Positions 22,101-32,921 of a stretch of DNA of 64,000 bases are shown here, in pieces. The stretch is taken from positions 12,648,001 to 12,712,000 of the forward strand of contig CAJFCV020000006.1 of the NCBI GenBank assembly GCA_904066235.2. Direction: 5' to 3'. Within the stretch, counting starts at the first letter, position 1, and the number at the start of each line of letters is the position of its first letter. The notes beneath the pieces were generated by a model, which had not been told where the DNA came from, ran no database searches, and worked only from the letters and a program-made list of their open reading frames with translations. A program made the position numbers and the translations under genes. Origin of the DNA: Bursaphelenchus xylophilus. Lineage: Eukaryota; Nematoda; Chromadorea; Rhabditida; Aphelenchoididae.

Positions 22101-25100
22101 TGAAATTGGACACAAGTGTCCTCAAAAAGATTGATAATATCATTTCTGGTGGAGTCAAAAAGCCTGTACAAAATTCGGTTGGTGTTTTTGAGGGAATTTT
22201 TGGGTTTGAAAAAGAGATTTTTTTTCTTGCATGAACCTCGACGCAGAATCAGAATTAATTTTAATTTTTTTGATGTTTGAACATAACGTTTTAGAATGAC
22301 TACCACTACAATTACAAAGTCGGAAGCTCGGGGGGCCGCGGCGATCAGTACGCCTCGACCGCGCAGTCCACGTCCTACAAGCCGCCAATTCAGGACGATA
22401 AAGACGGGCATTTGGTGTATCAACCGGGCGATTCGATCGCAAATAAGTGTAAGTTGTTTGAGGAGAGGTGTTTTTTACGATTTTTTGAGACGTCGGCTTG
22501 AAGTTTGGTGACAATAAAGTGGTCAAATTTTAGATCAGATTGTTCGCACACTCGGCGAAGGGACTTTCGGAAAAGTGGTGGAGGTCAAAGACGCGAATCG
22601 AGGATCCCATAGATTTGCTCTCAAGGTGATAAAGAATGTCCCAAAATATCGCGACGCCGCCCGATTAGAGATCAACGTCCTCAAAAAGCTCATGGAAAAG
22701 GACCCATCGGGCACGCATTTGGTCATCCAGTTGTTGGACCACTTCGACTTCCATGGCCATATGTGTTTATTGTTTGATCTATTAGGTCTAAGTGTATTCG
22801 ATTTCATGGTAAGTTCGCAAATACCGGATCAAGAAGATGAAACGGTAAAAAAATTTTTTTGTGTAATACAGTAGAGATTTTTGGGATTTTTGCATGCAAT
22901 ATAATGTTCTTCGAATTGCAGAAAAATAACGACTATAACGGGTATCCGATGGAGCAAGTGCGCTACATCAGCTATCAACTTTGTCACGCGGTCAAGTTCA
23001 TGCACGAAAACCGCCTCACTCACACCGACCTGAAGCCGGAGAATATTTTGTTTGTGAACAGCGAATATCGCATCGAACAGGGCCGCAAACGACCGATCAA
23101 AGTCATCGAAGACGCGACCGTACGGCTAATCGACCTGGGCTCTGCGACCTTCGACCATGAACATCATTCCACAATCGTCTCCACGAGACATTACAGGGCT
23201 CCGGAGGTCATTTTGGGTAAGGTTTGGGGCTAATTTTTGATCTTGAGGTGGGTTAGGAAATAGGATGGAGCTGTTGGCCAGGAGAAGGCGCGGCGAAGGG
23301 CTGTAGATACGAGTGATTTTACAGTGACGGACCTGATCCAGTGGCAAAAAATGTACAGTTTTGTATCAGGGAAGTGTCAGAAATTGCCAAAATGCTTCCC
23401 TCTCCAACTAAAAAATGCCGTTTTGAAGGGTCCTCACAAAAAAGCGGGCGCGCTTTTGAAACCTGAGTTTTTTCACTTGGAGAGGGAAGCATTTTGCCAC
23501 ATTTTTGATACTTCCCGGATGCAAAATGGTACGTTTTTTGCCACTGGATCAGATCCCCCACTGTATTTGAAGTCAAATTTTTCGCGGACTTGATGTTTAC
23601 ACATGTCATTTTAGAACTGGGCTGGTCACAACCCTGCGACGTCTGGTCGATCGGCTGCATCATGTTCGAACTTCACATGGGCATCACTCTCTTCCAAACG
23701 CACGAAAACCGCGAACATCTTGCCATGATGGAGAGGATTCTCGGCAACATTCCGTATCGGATGATCAAGAGGACAAAGTGAGTTTTGGGATTTTTTGGAT
23801 TTTTAGAATGTCTAGAGTATGTTTGAGGTTTATTTTGAACATTTTAGGACAAAGTATTTTTACCACAACAAACTCGATTTCAACGACAACTCAACCTCAG
23901 GCAGATATGTTCGAGAACAGTGCAAACCGCTATATGTAAGTTTGGAGAGGGATTTTGGGGTTTTATTTTGGTTTACAGTACAGGGTATAGTGAAAGATCT
24001 CGAATGACATAAGTTTTTTATGGTGGTCAGATACGATTTTGTTCGAAAGAGGCTCTTGAAAATTAAAATTTTGTGATTTTTTGCGGGTTTTATGATTTTT
24101 TCCACGACGTTTTGCCGTAGTAACAAACGTTTGCATGAATGTTTCCGAAAAATCACACCAGACATGAGTCGATTCGCACCTGGTCAATTCCTCCTCCCTT
24201 TTCCTCTCTCCCTCTCTTTAATCAAAGACAGGCCCTGAAGGGGATTAGCCCGCCGGGCATTATATAAACCGAAAGCCCGTTCCGAATGTCACCTGATCCA
24301 CCCGGCTGAGTGATTCCTGGAAACCGGGGACGCCCTCTCTTGATCCCCCACAGGTTTTTCGCCGCGATGTTTTTGACCCAAGGGCGCCGGAAACGCATGC
24401 CCGGAAGGTATTTTTAGCCCGCTGCGAAAGTTTCGAAAATTGAGACAAAAACAAATTGAAACGATCAATTAGTAAGCAGGACGAAAAATTGGAAAAATTG
24501 TTTCTTGAGATGTGTAAATAGATGATTAATCTATGACAGAAATTGGGATTTTTGATGGCAAATGAAAATAACGGCGAATTTTACAGTGGGGGACCTGATC
24601 CGGGGGCAAATAACGTACTATTTTGTATCCGGGGAGTATCAAGAATGTGGCAAAATTCGTCCTTCTCCAAGTGAAAAAACTACGTTTTTAAGGGCGCGCC
24701 CTTCCCCTCACAAAAAGAGCGGGCGCGCTTTTGAAAACGAAGTTTTTTCCCTTGGAGAGGGAGGTATTTTGCCACATTTTTTGATGCTTCCTGGATGCAA
24801 AAGGTACGTTTTTTGCCACTGGATCCGGTCCCCCACTGTAGATGATTAATCTATGATAAAATTGGGATATTTGATGACGAGTGAAAATCATGGCGAATTT
24901 ATGGGCCATTTGAGATAATTAAGAAAGTAACAAGACTATAAAGGCGAATTAAGTGATTCAAAACTGATGCCTAATGTTTTTCAGAGATATATGGAGCAAA
25001 AGGACCCCGAAACCCTAGAACTCTTTGACCTCATCGACAAAATGCTGGATTACGAGCCAACATCCCGTCTCACATTGGTCGACGCACTTCAACATCCATT

Positions 25101-25316
25101 TTTTGCTCGAATTCAGCCTCATCAACGGTAGGTTTGGGGATTTTTAACGGAAGTTAGCTGAATTTGGAGTTGAATTTGGTCAAAACCAGCCTAGGAAATA
25201 CCATACCCAACCTTGAACACGGCAATTTCAGGCTCGACCACCTGCTGACCTCGAATTCCCGACCGCCGGCCAGCAACGGCGGCTCGGCCGCGAACAACGG
25301 CCGAACGGCCATGTGA
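19175..25316 (+). CDS. LAMMER/CLK (Doa, madd-3-like) dual-specificity protein kinase
   Basis: Nuclear CLK-family kinase; CLKs phosphorylate SR splicing factors. Short isoform: 19175-19375, 22295-22448, 22534-22808, 22922-23216, 23615-23777, 23848-23935, 24985-25127, 25232-25316; 467 residues, all phases match. The N-terminus is Arg/Glu/Ser rich ([20 protein letters not shown]). Kinase motifs: [12 protein letters not shown] (P-loop), FALKVIK (Lys), [10 protein letters not shown] (catalytic loop, typical of CLKs instead of HRD), DLGSATF (in place of DFG), [12 protein letters not shown], and the signature [11 protein letters not shown] (the LAMMER motif). The C-tail is Asn/Ser/Ala rich. Start: ATG 19175, exon ends phase 0. 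A long alternative N-terminal exon (to 22177) also ends phase 0. Introns hold MITEs A7 and A8. The 3' UTR probably runs to the AT-rich tail near 25600. Confidence 0.95.
20121..20129 (+). promoter_or_regulatory. TATA-like box of a possible internal kinase promoter
   Basis: TTATAAAAC lies upstream of a GC-richer stretch that ends in a donor (GTAAGTGG at 20646). It could start the long-isoform transcript, with a 5'-UTR exon spliced to 20931. The join would create a TAA, so translation would start further in, at ATG 21239. Confidence 0.3.
20891..22177 (+). CDS. Alternative long N-terminal exon of the CLK kinase
   Basis: A 429-codon open frame (ATG 20891, or ATG 21239 if the TTCCTTCAG acceptor at 20922-20930 is used) ends with AATTCG and donor GTTGGT, phase 0, and can join 22295. 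The product is low complexity and basic to mixed-charge: [39 protein letters not shown], repeated Lys/Glu/Pro stretches ([16 protein letters not shown]) and PEDK-type runs. Likely a disordered regulatory region with nuclear signals. Worm madd-3 also has a long N-terminus. GTTGGT is a weak donor, so usage needs RNA evidence. Confidence 0.65.
23320..23565. mobile_element. MITE family A, copy 7
   Basis: TACAGTGACGGACCTGATCC at the left, CCCCCACTGTA at the right, in the kinase intron 23217-23614. Confidence 0.85.
24262..24272 (+). promoter_or_regulatory. TATA-like motif inside a kinase intron
   Basis: TATATAAACC followed by a GC-rich 120-bp block, in the 1.05-kb kinase intron 23936-24984. No exon or transcript start can be shown. 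Confidence 0.15.
24518..24904. repeat. 65-bp direct duplication flanking MITE A8
   Basis: 24518-24581 and 24838-24904 share TAGATGATTAATCTATGA, an AAATTGGGAT block, GTGAAAAT-like and GGCGAATTT blocks in the same order, with scattered differences. The MITE lies exactly between them. Confidence 0.75.
24582..24840. mobile_element. MITE family A, copy 8
   Basis: TACAGTGGGGGACCTGATCC at the left, GGTCCCCCACTGTA at the right; well-preserved ends, in the kinase intron 23936-24984. Confidence 0.85.
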
Positions 25317-25979
25317 AAAACGAATGTTCTCGACGAAAATCGGTTCCGGGTATCGCAAAGCGCTCTTTGGTTCTTACCTTGTATTGTCCCCTCTCTCTGC
25401 TCAACGGCCGCACGGATTTGAATAAAGCGGCCGAAACGAGATATGAACGCATTTTTTTGTATATTGGTAACAGGAATGTAAAATGTCTAAAATGGTCGAG
25501 TTTGGAAGGAATATTTTTTTTCGTTTTTGGTGAAGTTTTTAGGATTTTTATCACGCATTCTCTCTATTTTTTTCTGTTTTAACTTTGTGTTGTTATTAAA
25601 CCTATTTATAGCGATATAGCGACTAGAGGGATATTGTTGTAAATACGGCAAATTCACCGTTTTCGGACCGTTTTCATCATTGTTACTTTATATATGTCGA
25701 TTTGTTTTCATAAACTCGTCATCACTGTACACTTGTTGACACCATCTTCTTCGGAAAAGGAGGATTCGGCCGCGTTTCGGCCGAAAATTTCTCTTATCTC
25801 CCCTTATCACAGCCCCCAGAAAAGACCTCCGATAATTGAATTATTGTTTCGCGACTGTATTTTTTATGTTTTCGATACTTTTCTTATATAATAGTTATGT
25901 AACAGACGTAGCTTTATATAAAGCATATATCGTTAGTAAAAGGTATGATTTACGTATGGAAAAAGTTGGATCATGTCTT

Positions 25980-26190
25980 CTAATACAACTGCTTCTCCTT
26001 TCGTGGAACTGCTCTCCATTCGTATAACGGCATAAACGAGTGTTTGAAGTTGACGTCGGCATCGATTCGAGGAAGGAGAACCAAGGTTCGATCGGCCCCA
26101 GAAATGAATGGACTAGCCAGAGCGGTGACGAATCGAACTGAAAATGCGAAATAAAGCAGGGAAGTCTGCAAGGCAAGTGCCACACGCACG
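25980..26190 (-). other. Possible terminal exon of a small secreted protein
   Basis: Frame without ATG. It follows a CCTTGCAG acceptor-like site near 26170, with a hydrophobic stretch (SLLYFAFSVRFVTALA) and then a polar tail ending RAVPRKEKQLY and TAG. It could be the last exon of a secreted peptide precursor. I found no upstream exon, so it is only a candidate. Confidence 0.2.
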
Positions 26191-26529
26191 TCAAACTGAG
26201 GAATCCGATGAGCGGAATAGTCCCTTCGCTATCGGTTTTTTACACTTCGTCTACATTTCACAGAGAAGACAGAGACTTTTCTCTCTGTCTTCTCGCGCAA
26301 AAGCTCTCTCGCCCCAAAAATTCCCCATTTTTTCCCCGACAAAAACCTTTTTCGTATCTCTTTTTGGAGAATTGCCAATCCGTTCATTCACGGGGTCGTT
26401 TTAGCTTCTCTCAGTTTGACGTGCCACGCTCCGATACTTGACGCAAATTTGGTGTACTTTTCGGATCGACGACGGTTCGGGTGAACACTAAATCGATCGA
26501 TACGAAGCCTAGGACAGATGAAGAGCCGC

Positions 26530-26790
26530 AAAAGGGTGGCAGGAGGTGCCTACGAGGTCTGTGAACCCCGTTGAATGACTCGGCGGAGACTTGGCAAAGA
26601 CTCACAATATAGCCACTTTCTTTGATTTTAGTTATTACTAACTCTAGTTTTCATAATCCTGAGTTATTGTGGAAAAGACCAAAACGTACTCCAAAAAGCG
26701 AAGATCCGTAAGTCTGATCCGGCTATTATGGCAGTAATACATGCATGCGAAATACTTTAAAAAATATGATAAATTATCCTGATCGTCTTC
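26530..26790. repeat. Dispersed repeat D, copy 1
   Basis: Shares GTGCCTACGAGG, CTTGGCGGAGACTTGGC-like, CTGAGTTATTGT, ATGCATGC and TATCCT blocks in the same order with 46317-46605. Non-coding. Its 3' end overlaps the possible chemoreceptor exon. Confidence 0.65.
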
Positions 26791-29403
26791 TCCAAGCCTT
26801 CCCCACGCATACAATGGCAAATTGAGGCACCTCAAAGTATCGTCGACCCGAACTGTCGTTGGCCCTCTGCCATGCGCTAGTTAAAATTTTCCGGATTTTA
26901 TACATGACCTGGACAAAAGCTGTGTGCAGAACTGAAAGAAAATTTGATCGTCGCGCCTTCAGAATTTCCCTTACAAGGGATCGGCAAAAGCGCGCATCCT
27001 GGTTTTTTCTTGAAACATATACCATTTGAAAGAGCGTAAAAAACTGGTCTAGGATCACCTTTTATTAGCTGCTATTTTTGCTCTACGTCCTAGCTAGCGA
27101 ACATTTTTTAAAAAATCCCGGTTGGATTTCACGACTCATTGCTTCTGAACGGCTAAAAAGATTCAATAATTACTTTTCATATGTCCCATACGTACCTATG
27201 ACGTCCAACGCTTCACCCTATGCCAAAGAATACACACTTTTTTCCGACCTTGAGATACCCAAGTCCATGTTCACAATGTGTGATCACGCGATCTTTTAGG
27301 TCGTGTAACCCAATGCAACATAGCGGGTAGAAAACATGTAAACCGTTTTCAGACTCAATTTTCACGTACTTTCCGTTACTGGGCTTAATTCGTAAAAATC
27401 TGAAAGTCGTTGAAAGTTCCAGCCATAAAAGATACCCACTTCAAGGGCAAGTACTACAAACAATGAAAGAATTTAAAAAATCTCCGTTTTTTCTTAAAAA
27501 ACTAATCCGATTATACCACAAATGTCTACACGACACTCAAACACTATTTCCAGGCCTTATTTGGTTTGCAATATAAAGAAAATCAAAAAAAATCAAAAGA
27601 GGTTTCGAACCCGGTTCGCAGGTTCGCCTCGTTCAGCGCATTTCACCACTAGGCCACCGAAGCACCGCCGCGCTGTGCTTTGGAAATCGTTCGGATTTGT
27701 TTCCTCGTAAAAAGGGTGAAATAAGCCTAGAACTAAATAATGCTCGCTAGCGAAGGCGTAGAGCAAAAATAGCAGCTAATATTAGGTTGATACAAAAGTT
27801 TTTACACATGTCTTTAAAAAATTTTAAAAAATTTAGACCAAAGCCAGTGGGCCTGATATATATCTTGTTAGAAAGAGGGCTGTTTGTAGATTATAGTAGA
27901 TTAATAACTTTTTACAACTCAGCAATTTGTAGTAGTAGCGCCGTGTTAAACCTTAACTACTCGAAGGAAGAAAAAGTAAACCGCCGGCGTTACGTCTAGA
28001 GTGGCTGTATCTTCTTAATATTCTAGAATATGGTATGCCTGTATGTAATCTCTATGGCATCGAGGACAATTTACTATAGGGCTAGTCGAAAAATTTTTAG
28101 TGCGAAAAATCAAAAATTAGGGTCTGGCAAAAGTAGACCCTGTAGACGCAGCTATTAGAAGCACTAAGTGATAACGCTTTCTGTTATTGTAGTGTATGAG
28201 TAGCACTACAACGCCAATGCTAAACATTCGCGCTAGCTTTAGCTATCCGGCAGAAAAATCGAATCTTTTTAATCTACCAATATTTTACGTAATTTAGGGG
28301 ATTTTTACAAAAACGTTTTCTGTTCATTACTCTCGCCCGGTATCCTAGTTATTTAATAAATAATTGATCCTACTTGACATACACTATCAGTTGCTAGACG
28401 CGCTAAGCTGAAGGTCCTCTTGAAATACCATTAAAAAAATCACAAAAATTCGCCTAAAAGTGCAGTTTATGCTACTTTTCTACCTTATAAGGCAATTTCA
28501 GTTGGTGACTTTTTGAATGTATCATCAGCATACTGTCTTTCTACAACCTGAATGGCAGCCGAGTCAAAAAAATATAACTCCTTTCAAAAAATTTTTAAAA
28601 ATCTGCTTTTGATCGGTAGCTCGGCTCTCCGGCCAACTTTATGGGATGCTACAAAAAACGTCAGTGTAGATATAAGTAGAGCAATAAATTGAAAAGAAAC
28701 TACAGCCATCCCCAGTACGAATAACCCAAAACCCGAGACTTTTTAGTGGGCTGGAAAATTGCTAGGGCCCAGGATATTCACCATGACACAAACGAAGAAA
28801 TTTTTAGTATTTTTGAAATATTCTGAAAGAACGCTTGTAGAAAATAAAATGCTACGAATCAAAAATTTTGCAATGGTCTGCCCCATACATCTATGCTTTC
28901 AGTTTTAACGTACATTCAATCAGGCTCCAGGAATTTTATTTTGAACTGTCTCAAAAAAATGTGTAAAAACTTTTGTATCAACCTAATAAAATGTGATCCT
29001 AGACCAGTTTTTTACGCTCTTTCAAATGGTACATGTTTCAAGAAAAAACCAGGATGCGCGCTTTTGCCGATCCCTTGTTATATGCAAAACCAACCGTATT
29101 GAAGCAAAAAATCGAAATAAATTCTTTACCTCCATGAATTATGAAAATTCCGGCACATCCGTAGTAAATGGTTTTGTGGACTAAAGTCTGAATCCATCGC
29201 AGATTCACCGAAGGCAATAGAATGCAAGATATGACCACATATGCGATTAGATACAATACCGGCCTTTTTATCGCAAACTTCCGCATGTTTCTAGCAAAAA
29301 ATCTTTTCAGGTGACAAGAAAACTCCGAATTTTCATAAGGAGTTTCGAATTTCTCGAGATTTCGAATATTCCATTCAGTATTCAAATTTATCTCGCCGAA
29401 AAA
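26774..29403 (-). CDS. Possible 7TM chemoreceptor C-terminal fragment
   Basis: Exon 29403-29130 ends GGA G at donor GTAAAG. Exon 26931-26774 follows a TTTCTTTCAG acceptor and joins in phase (G+TT gives Val), ending TAA. The product has two hydrophobic helices (RPVLYLIAYVVISCILLPSV and IYYGCAGIFIIHGVLHTAFV), then a basic segment (QVMYKIRKIL), as at TM6-TM7 and the tail of nematode serpentine receptors. No ATG opens the first exon (in-frame stop at 29404-29406), so upstream exons are missing or the locus is a pseudogene. The 2.2-kb intron consists almost wholly of nested transposons. Confidence 0.3.
27065..27779. mobile_element. TA-flanked inverted-repeat element inside the palindrome
   Basis: Left TTAGCTGCTATTTTTGCTCT, right AGAGCAAAAATAGCAGCTAA, with CTAGCTAGCGAAC and CTCGCTAGCGAAG further in; TA on both sides (27063-27064, 27780-27781). 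715 bp, no transposase frame. It carries a tRNA-like sequence on the minus strand. Confidence 0.75.
27601..27664 (-). ncRNA. tRNA-like sequence with Pol III A and B boxes
   Basis: On the minus strand GCTTCGGTGGCCTAGTGG carries a good A box and GGTTCGAAACC a perfect B box, followed by TTTT and TTTTTTTT runs (Pol III stops). The 3' half cannot form the acceptor stem or a full T stem, so this is a degenerate tRNA or the head of a tRNA-derived SINE rather than a working tRNA gene. Confidence 0.5.
27782..28986. mobile_element. Mariner-type element without recognisable transposase
   Basis: Ends TTAGGTTGATACAAAAGTTT and its inverse (AAACTTTTGTATCAACCTAA), flanked by TA at 27780-27781 and 28987-28988. 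The ends resemble mariner termini (TTAGGTTGGTGCAAAAGTAA type). The length, 1205 bp, is near a full mariner, but I find no frame with transposase motifs, so it is dead or a large non-autonomous derivative. Confidence 0.75.
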
Positions 29404-30523
29404 TCAGTGAAAACACTTCATTCGGGTCATTAAATGATGCCGCCGTGGCTTCAAAGATACCTGTGGCGTAAGAGGAAAGTGGGCATTTCCTCTTGTTATG
29501 TCGACGGACTCCCTTTCAACTTAACCCGGCCAAACAACAAAGAAGATTTGGAGGAAGAGATTACGCAATAAAATACTGAAGAAAAGTTGTTAAGACTATG
29601 TGGTGAATCGAAGCAAAATTACTTATTAAGCGACTCTTATTAACATGAGAGTCGCGCCTGGTGCACTTCCCTTGTCAGTTCTGAACTTTTAGCTGTTACT
29701 CCTGTCAAACTTCGAATACAGTACCAAACCATTGGCATTTTATGATAGTCTTTATTGTTTTCTCCCATGAATAAATTACAATTGGTAATCTCTTTTTCGC
29801 TTTCGGTTTTTTCCGAGCTCAAGGCCACCGTGCCGGAATTAATGGCGTCTCTGGAGGAAAAACTCATGGGAACCGAACGTATAATTGTACTGTAACTTTT
29901 TATGTCGACGCAAAAAAATAAGTTTTTGATTTTCTTCAAGGACGAAGAAAATGAGTTATGCCCTGGATTTTCGAATGGCTAATTATACGACTCTTTGGCT
30001 TGAGATTTATCGTTAATGGTAGGGTGAATTCGAGTTTTATTAAAGCTTTGTTGTTGTGTGTTATATGTGTTTTTCTGACGGCCTTTGACGTTCCAAGGGT
30101 TTTTATTTTCTCTCCGTTGTGCAAACATCTCCGATGATTTCCATTGGCCATTCTTTTTCTCTTTCTCTTTTAGTGTTTCGGGCCAATGAGATATCAGGAT
30201 GACAGTAGAAAGTTGCTTGCGCTGAAGCAGTGAAATTTTTTTTTAGAATCCAATTTAAGCACAGTGCAAAAAGCACTCTGCGCCGCTATATATGCACTTT
30301 ATGGAAAGACTAGTAAAAACGTCTGACTCGCTGATGTTTCCTTTTAATTTTGCACACAGAATCCACAAGAATCTCTAAAAATTTTGGCTCGAAATTTGAT
30401 GGGACGGGCGAGACTTTCAACGACCCCGCCGACGATAAAGCACGCAAAATGCGGAGGAACTATCCAGTCAAATGTATTCGCAGACCATATTTGACTTTTC
30501 CCCAAAAGCTAAGCCACTGAAAA

Positions 30524-30559
30524 GCCCAAATTCAGCGGACCATAACGCTGAATTTGGGC
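30524..30559. repeat. Perfect 14-bp inverted repeat (hairpin)
   Basis: GCCCAAATTCAGCG, an 8-base loop, then the exact complement CGCTGAATTTGGGC. Confidence 0.8.
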
Positions 30560-31435
30560 GTATGAACTTGAAAGTAAGGCAGGATTATACATATACAAAT
30601 TTCCCTGCTCTATTGTACTTTACATCCCCTCCGTCCCCCCTGTATTTTCATCGTTCTTATTCCCATCATTCCATCATCGTTGCAGCGTTCGCCGTTAAGC
30701 CGTAAAAAGGGATTGTAATGAGAGATCGTCGTTCTTCACCGTTCCAATCACTCTCCAGGAAAGGGGAAAAAAGTTTTTCCTTTTTCTGACCTAGCACCGA
30801 CTGACACCGTTCCGTTTTTTGTTGTTTCCCTCCGTAAAAAAAGTTGCACCAAAAGTCCCGCGGGTTAGAGATCACAGCAGCGTTCGCAATTGAAGAAAAT
30901 GGTTGTTAAATCTGTTAAACAGTTCAAAGAGTGGCTTCGAAACACATTCTAATATGTTACCAGACCAGGAAAAGAATGAGCCTTCTTTTGCATCGATGAA
31001 TGAATTGTGTCGCGGAAAAGTCAAATTGCTTTTAATTTCAGCGACATTATGCTCAATATCTTCCCGGCTTGATAATGATCTTCTTCTATCCAGATTACTA
31101 GAATTTTTCGAAATTTAGAATATATGACCAACAACTTTCGTGCCAAAGTCATCATATTGTCGTATCTTTGGAATTTGAATCGTGGAGAATTTTCCGCTAC
31201 TTTGATCCGATAACAATTTGCAAATTCGGAGCGTTCGCAGAACTCAGCTGACGCTATTTGTTGCACGTGAAGATTCGCTGGAAAAACAAGGCCGTTCGGT
31301 TAATAAATAACGATTACTGCGAACGTCAAACAAAAGTCTTGGTTTTAAGCAAACTGTAACACTTTGTGGGGTTGTAAAGAGGCGTAGTCTTCATACAGCG
31401 AACTTTCTTCACAGCGAGCTTATTGGGCATTGTAG

Positions 31436-31475
31436 AAAAAATAAGCTGAACAACATACGGTTCAGCTTATTTTTT
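31436..31475. repeat. Perfect 16-bp inverted repeat (hairpin)
   Basis: AAAAAATAAGCTGAAC, an 8-base loop, then GTTCAGCTTATTTTTT. It looks like a bacterial terminator, but in a nematode it is more likely a foldback remnant. Confidence 0.8.
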
Positions 31476-32921
31476 TCTGGTATCTTGAACTTTGTTATGG
31501 GTACATACCGTGTCTATAGTATCCGTATTTTTTGGTCTTAATGTCTTACTCATCTCTTGCTCTCTTCCTCCGTAGATCAACCTGTCCCCACGGTGCAGTT
31601 CTTCCACATTTTTTTGCGACGAGACAGGAGCCGCTGGTTGTTTGACGGCCTGCACTTTTATGGAAAAAAGTGATTGAAGAAACCCCTCGACATAAAAAAA
31701 CGACCGGGGGACGCGTTTTTTTCTGACGTGCGTTTTTAACAATGTAAGTGAATTAAAGCGTGGAAAACGATAAAAAATTGAGGTAAAACTTGTAACCCAA
31801 GGGCTGAGTGGGAGTTTACAATGTCTAGGGGAGTTAATTGAATTTTTGTACACGAAATTATGCGTCTTTATAGAGAAAGGGAAGATGGCGAAGGTAGGAT
31901 TTTTTGTCAAGTAGAGGTGGCTATAAGGAGATTTGCAATTTAAAAATGGCTCCGACATGGCCGATATTAGCTAGCTACCTTTTACATTAGCCCTAAAACC
32001 CCTTGCTAAACAGTAAATCTTTTTTGTTACTAAAAGATATCGCTCCATAAGACCGCTTGCTAATACGGAACATTGCCCAACTGAGCTTTTCTGCTTCCAA
32101 ACTTAATTTACAAAAGTCCACATTACGCTCCAGTTTTTTAGTAAACAATTGGGCGGCATTTTAAATTCCACTGCAGAGATCAGCCCCCAATCAAAGACAC
32201 GAGAGAGAGAAACAGACGAGCAAAGATTGCGCAACGACAACTTACTATTCAGAACGCAACATGTCTCTCCAACGTTTTTCGTCTTCTCAAAAAAAACCAG
32301 TCCTTAGGCGGTCGGCGGGCCTTTCCCTTTCGATGACTCCATCGACTTTCACCTCACACCTCACGTCAGAAGAGAGATGTTGATACAAAAATCACTCGGT
32401 CTATCATCATTTCTCGGGTTTTGGGGTCTGTTTCTGGTGTTTTTACTACTTATTTTTGCAACTTATTCCTTGAATCTCATTGAAAATTGCCTTGAAACAA
32501 TCCAAGTTTCCGATCAACTACACCCTATTGCACTTTACTGAAATTTACCTTTCTCTCCTTGTGTTTCTTTATGAAATCCCCCATCTTTTCTTCGTTTAGA
32601 GATTCTCCCCCGATTGACCTTGAAGCAGATTCTTCAAGATCCCGTGAAGATTTCGCGGGATTCTTCACGCAGTTTTAAATTCAGAGCGAAATTCGAAAAG
32701 AATTGCCGGCAATCATAAAATTTCAATTTCATACTGTATGCCAGCACTCAAAAAAACTTTTTTTTACGGGGTTATCGTTTGGCTATCTAAAGTCAAAACA
32801 TATAAATCTAGCGGGTTTGCCATCATTTCTGCCAAAAAAAGTTTGTCAAAGGGCAAGTGCAACTACCCTTGAATCGTGACGATTGGTGAAGCAAAACGCC
32901 CAAAAATTGTTTTGTCTGCTA

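Larger units (their letters stand above)
26973..29078. mobile_element. Palindromic element split by two inserted transposons
   Basis: Left arm 26973-27062 starts ACAAGGGATCGGCAAAAGCG; right arm 28989-29078 is its inverse, ending GCTTTTGCCGATCCCTTGT. Both are about 90 bp and near-identical, and contain GCGCGCATCCTGG and AAACTGGTCTAGGATCAC. TTA occurs on both sides. Without the insertions the two arms would meet at a TA, giving a foldback of about 180 bp. Confidence 0.8.
29407..32921. other. Gene-poor stretch
   Basis: No coding exon supported. It contains two strong hairpins (30524-30559, 31436-31475) and a solitary end of MITE family E near 30294-30318. Confidence 0.45.

Noticed and set aside
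21847..22423. Long minus-strand frames opposite the kinase N-terminal exon
   Set aside because: Shadows of a codon-biased plus-strand exon that is in phase with the kinase; no splice or family support.
27601..27664. A working tRNA gene
   Set aside because: A and B boxes are good but acceptor and T stems cannot pair; called tRNA-like only.
31436..31475. Rho-independent terminator
   Set aside because: The window is eukaryotic; the hairpin is kept as a repeat only.
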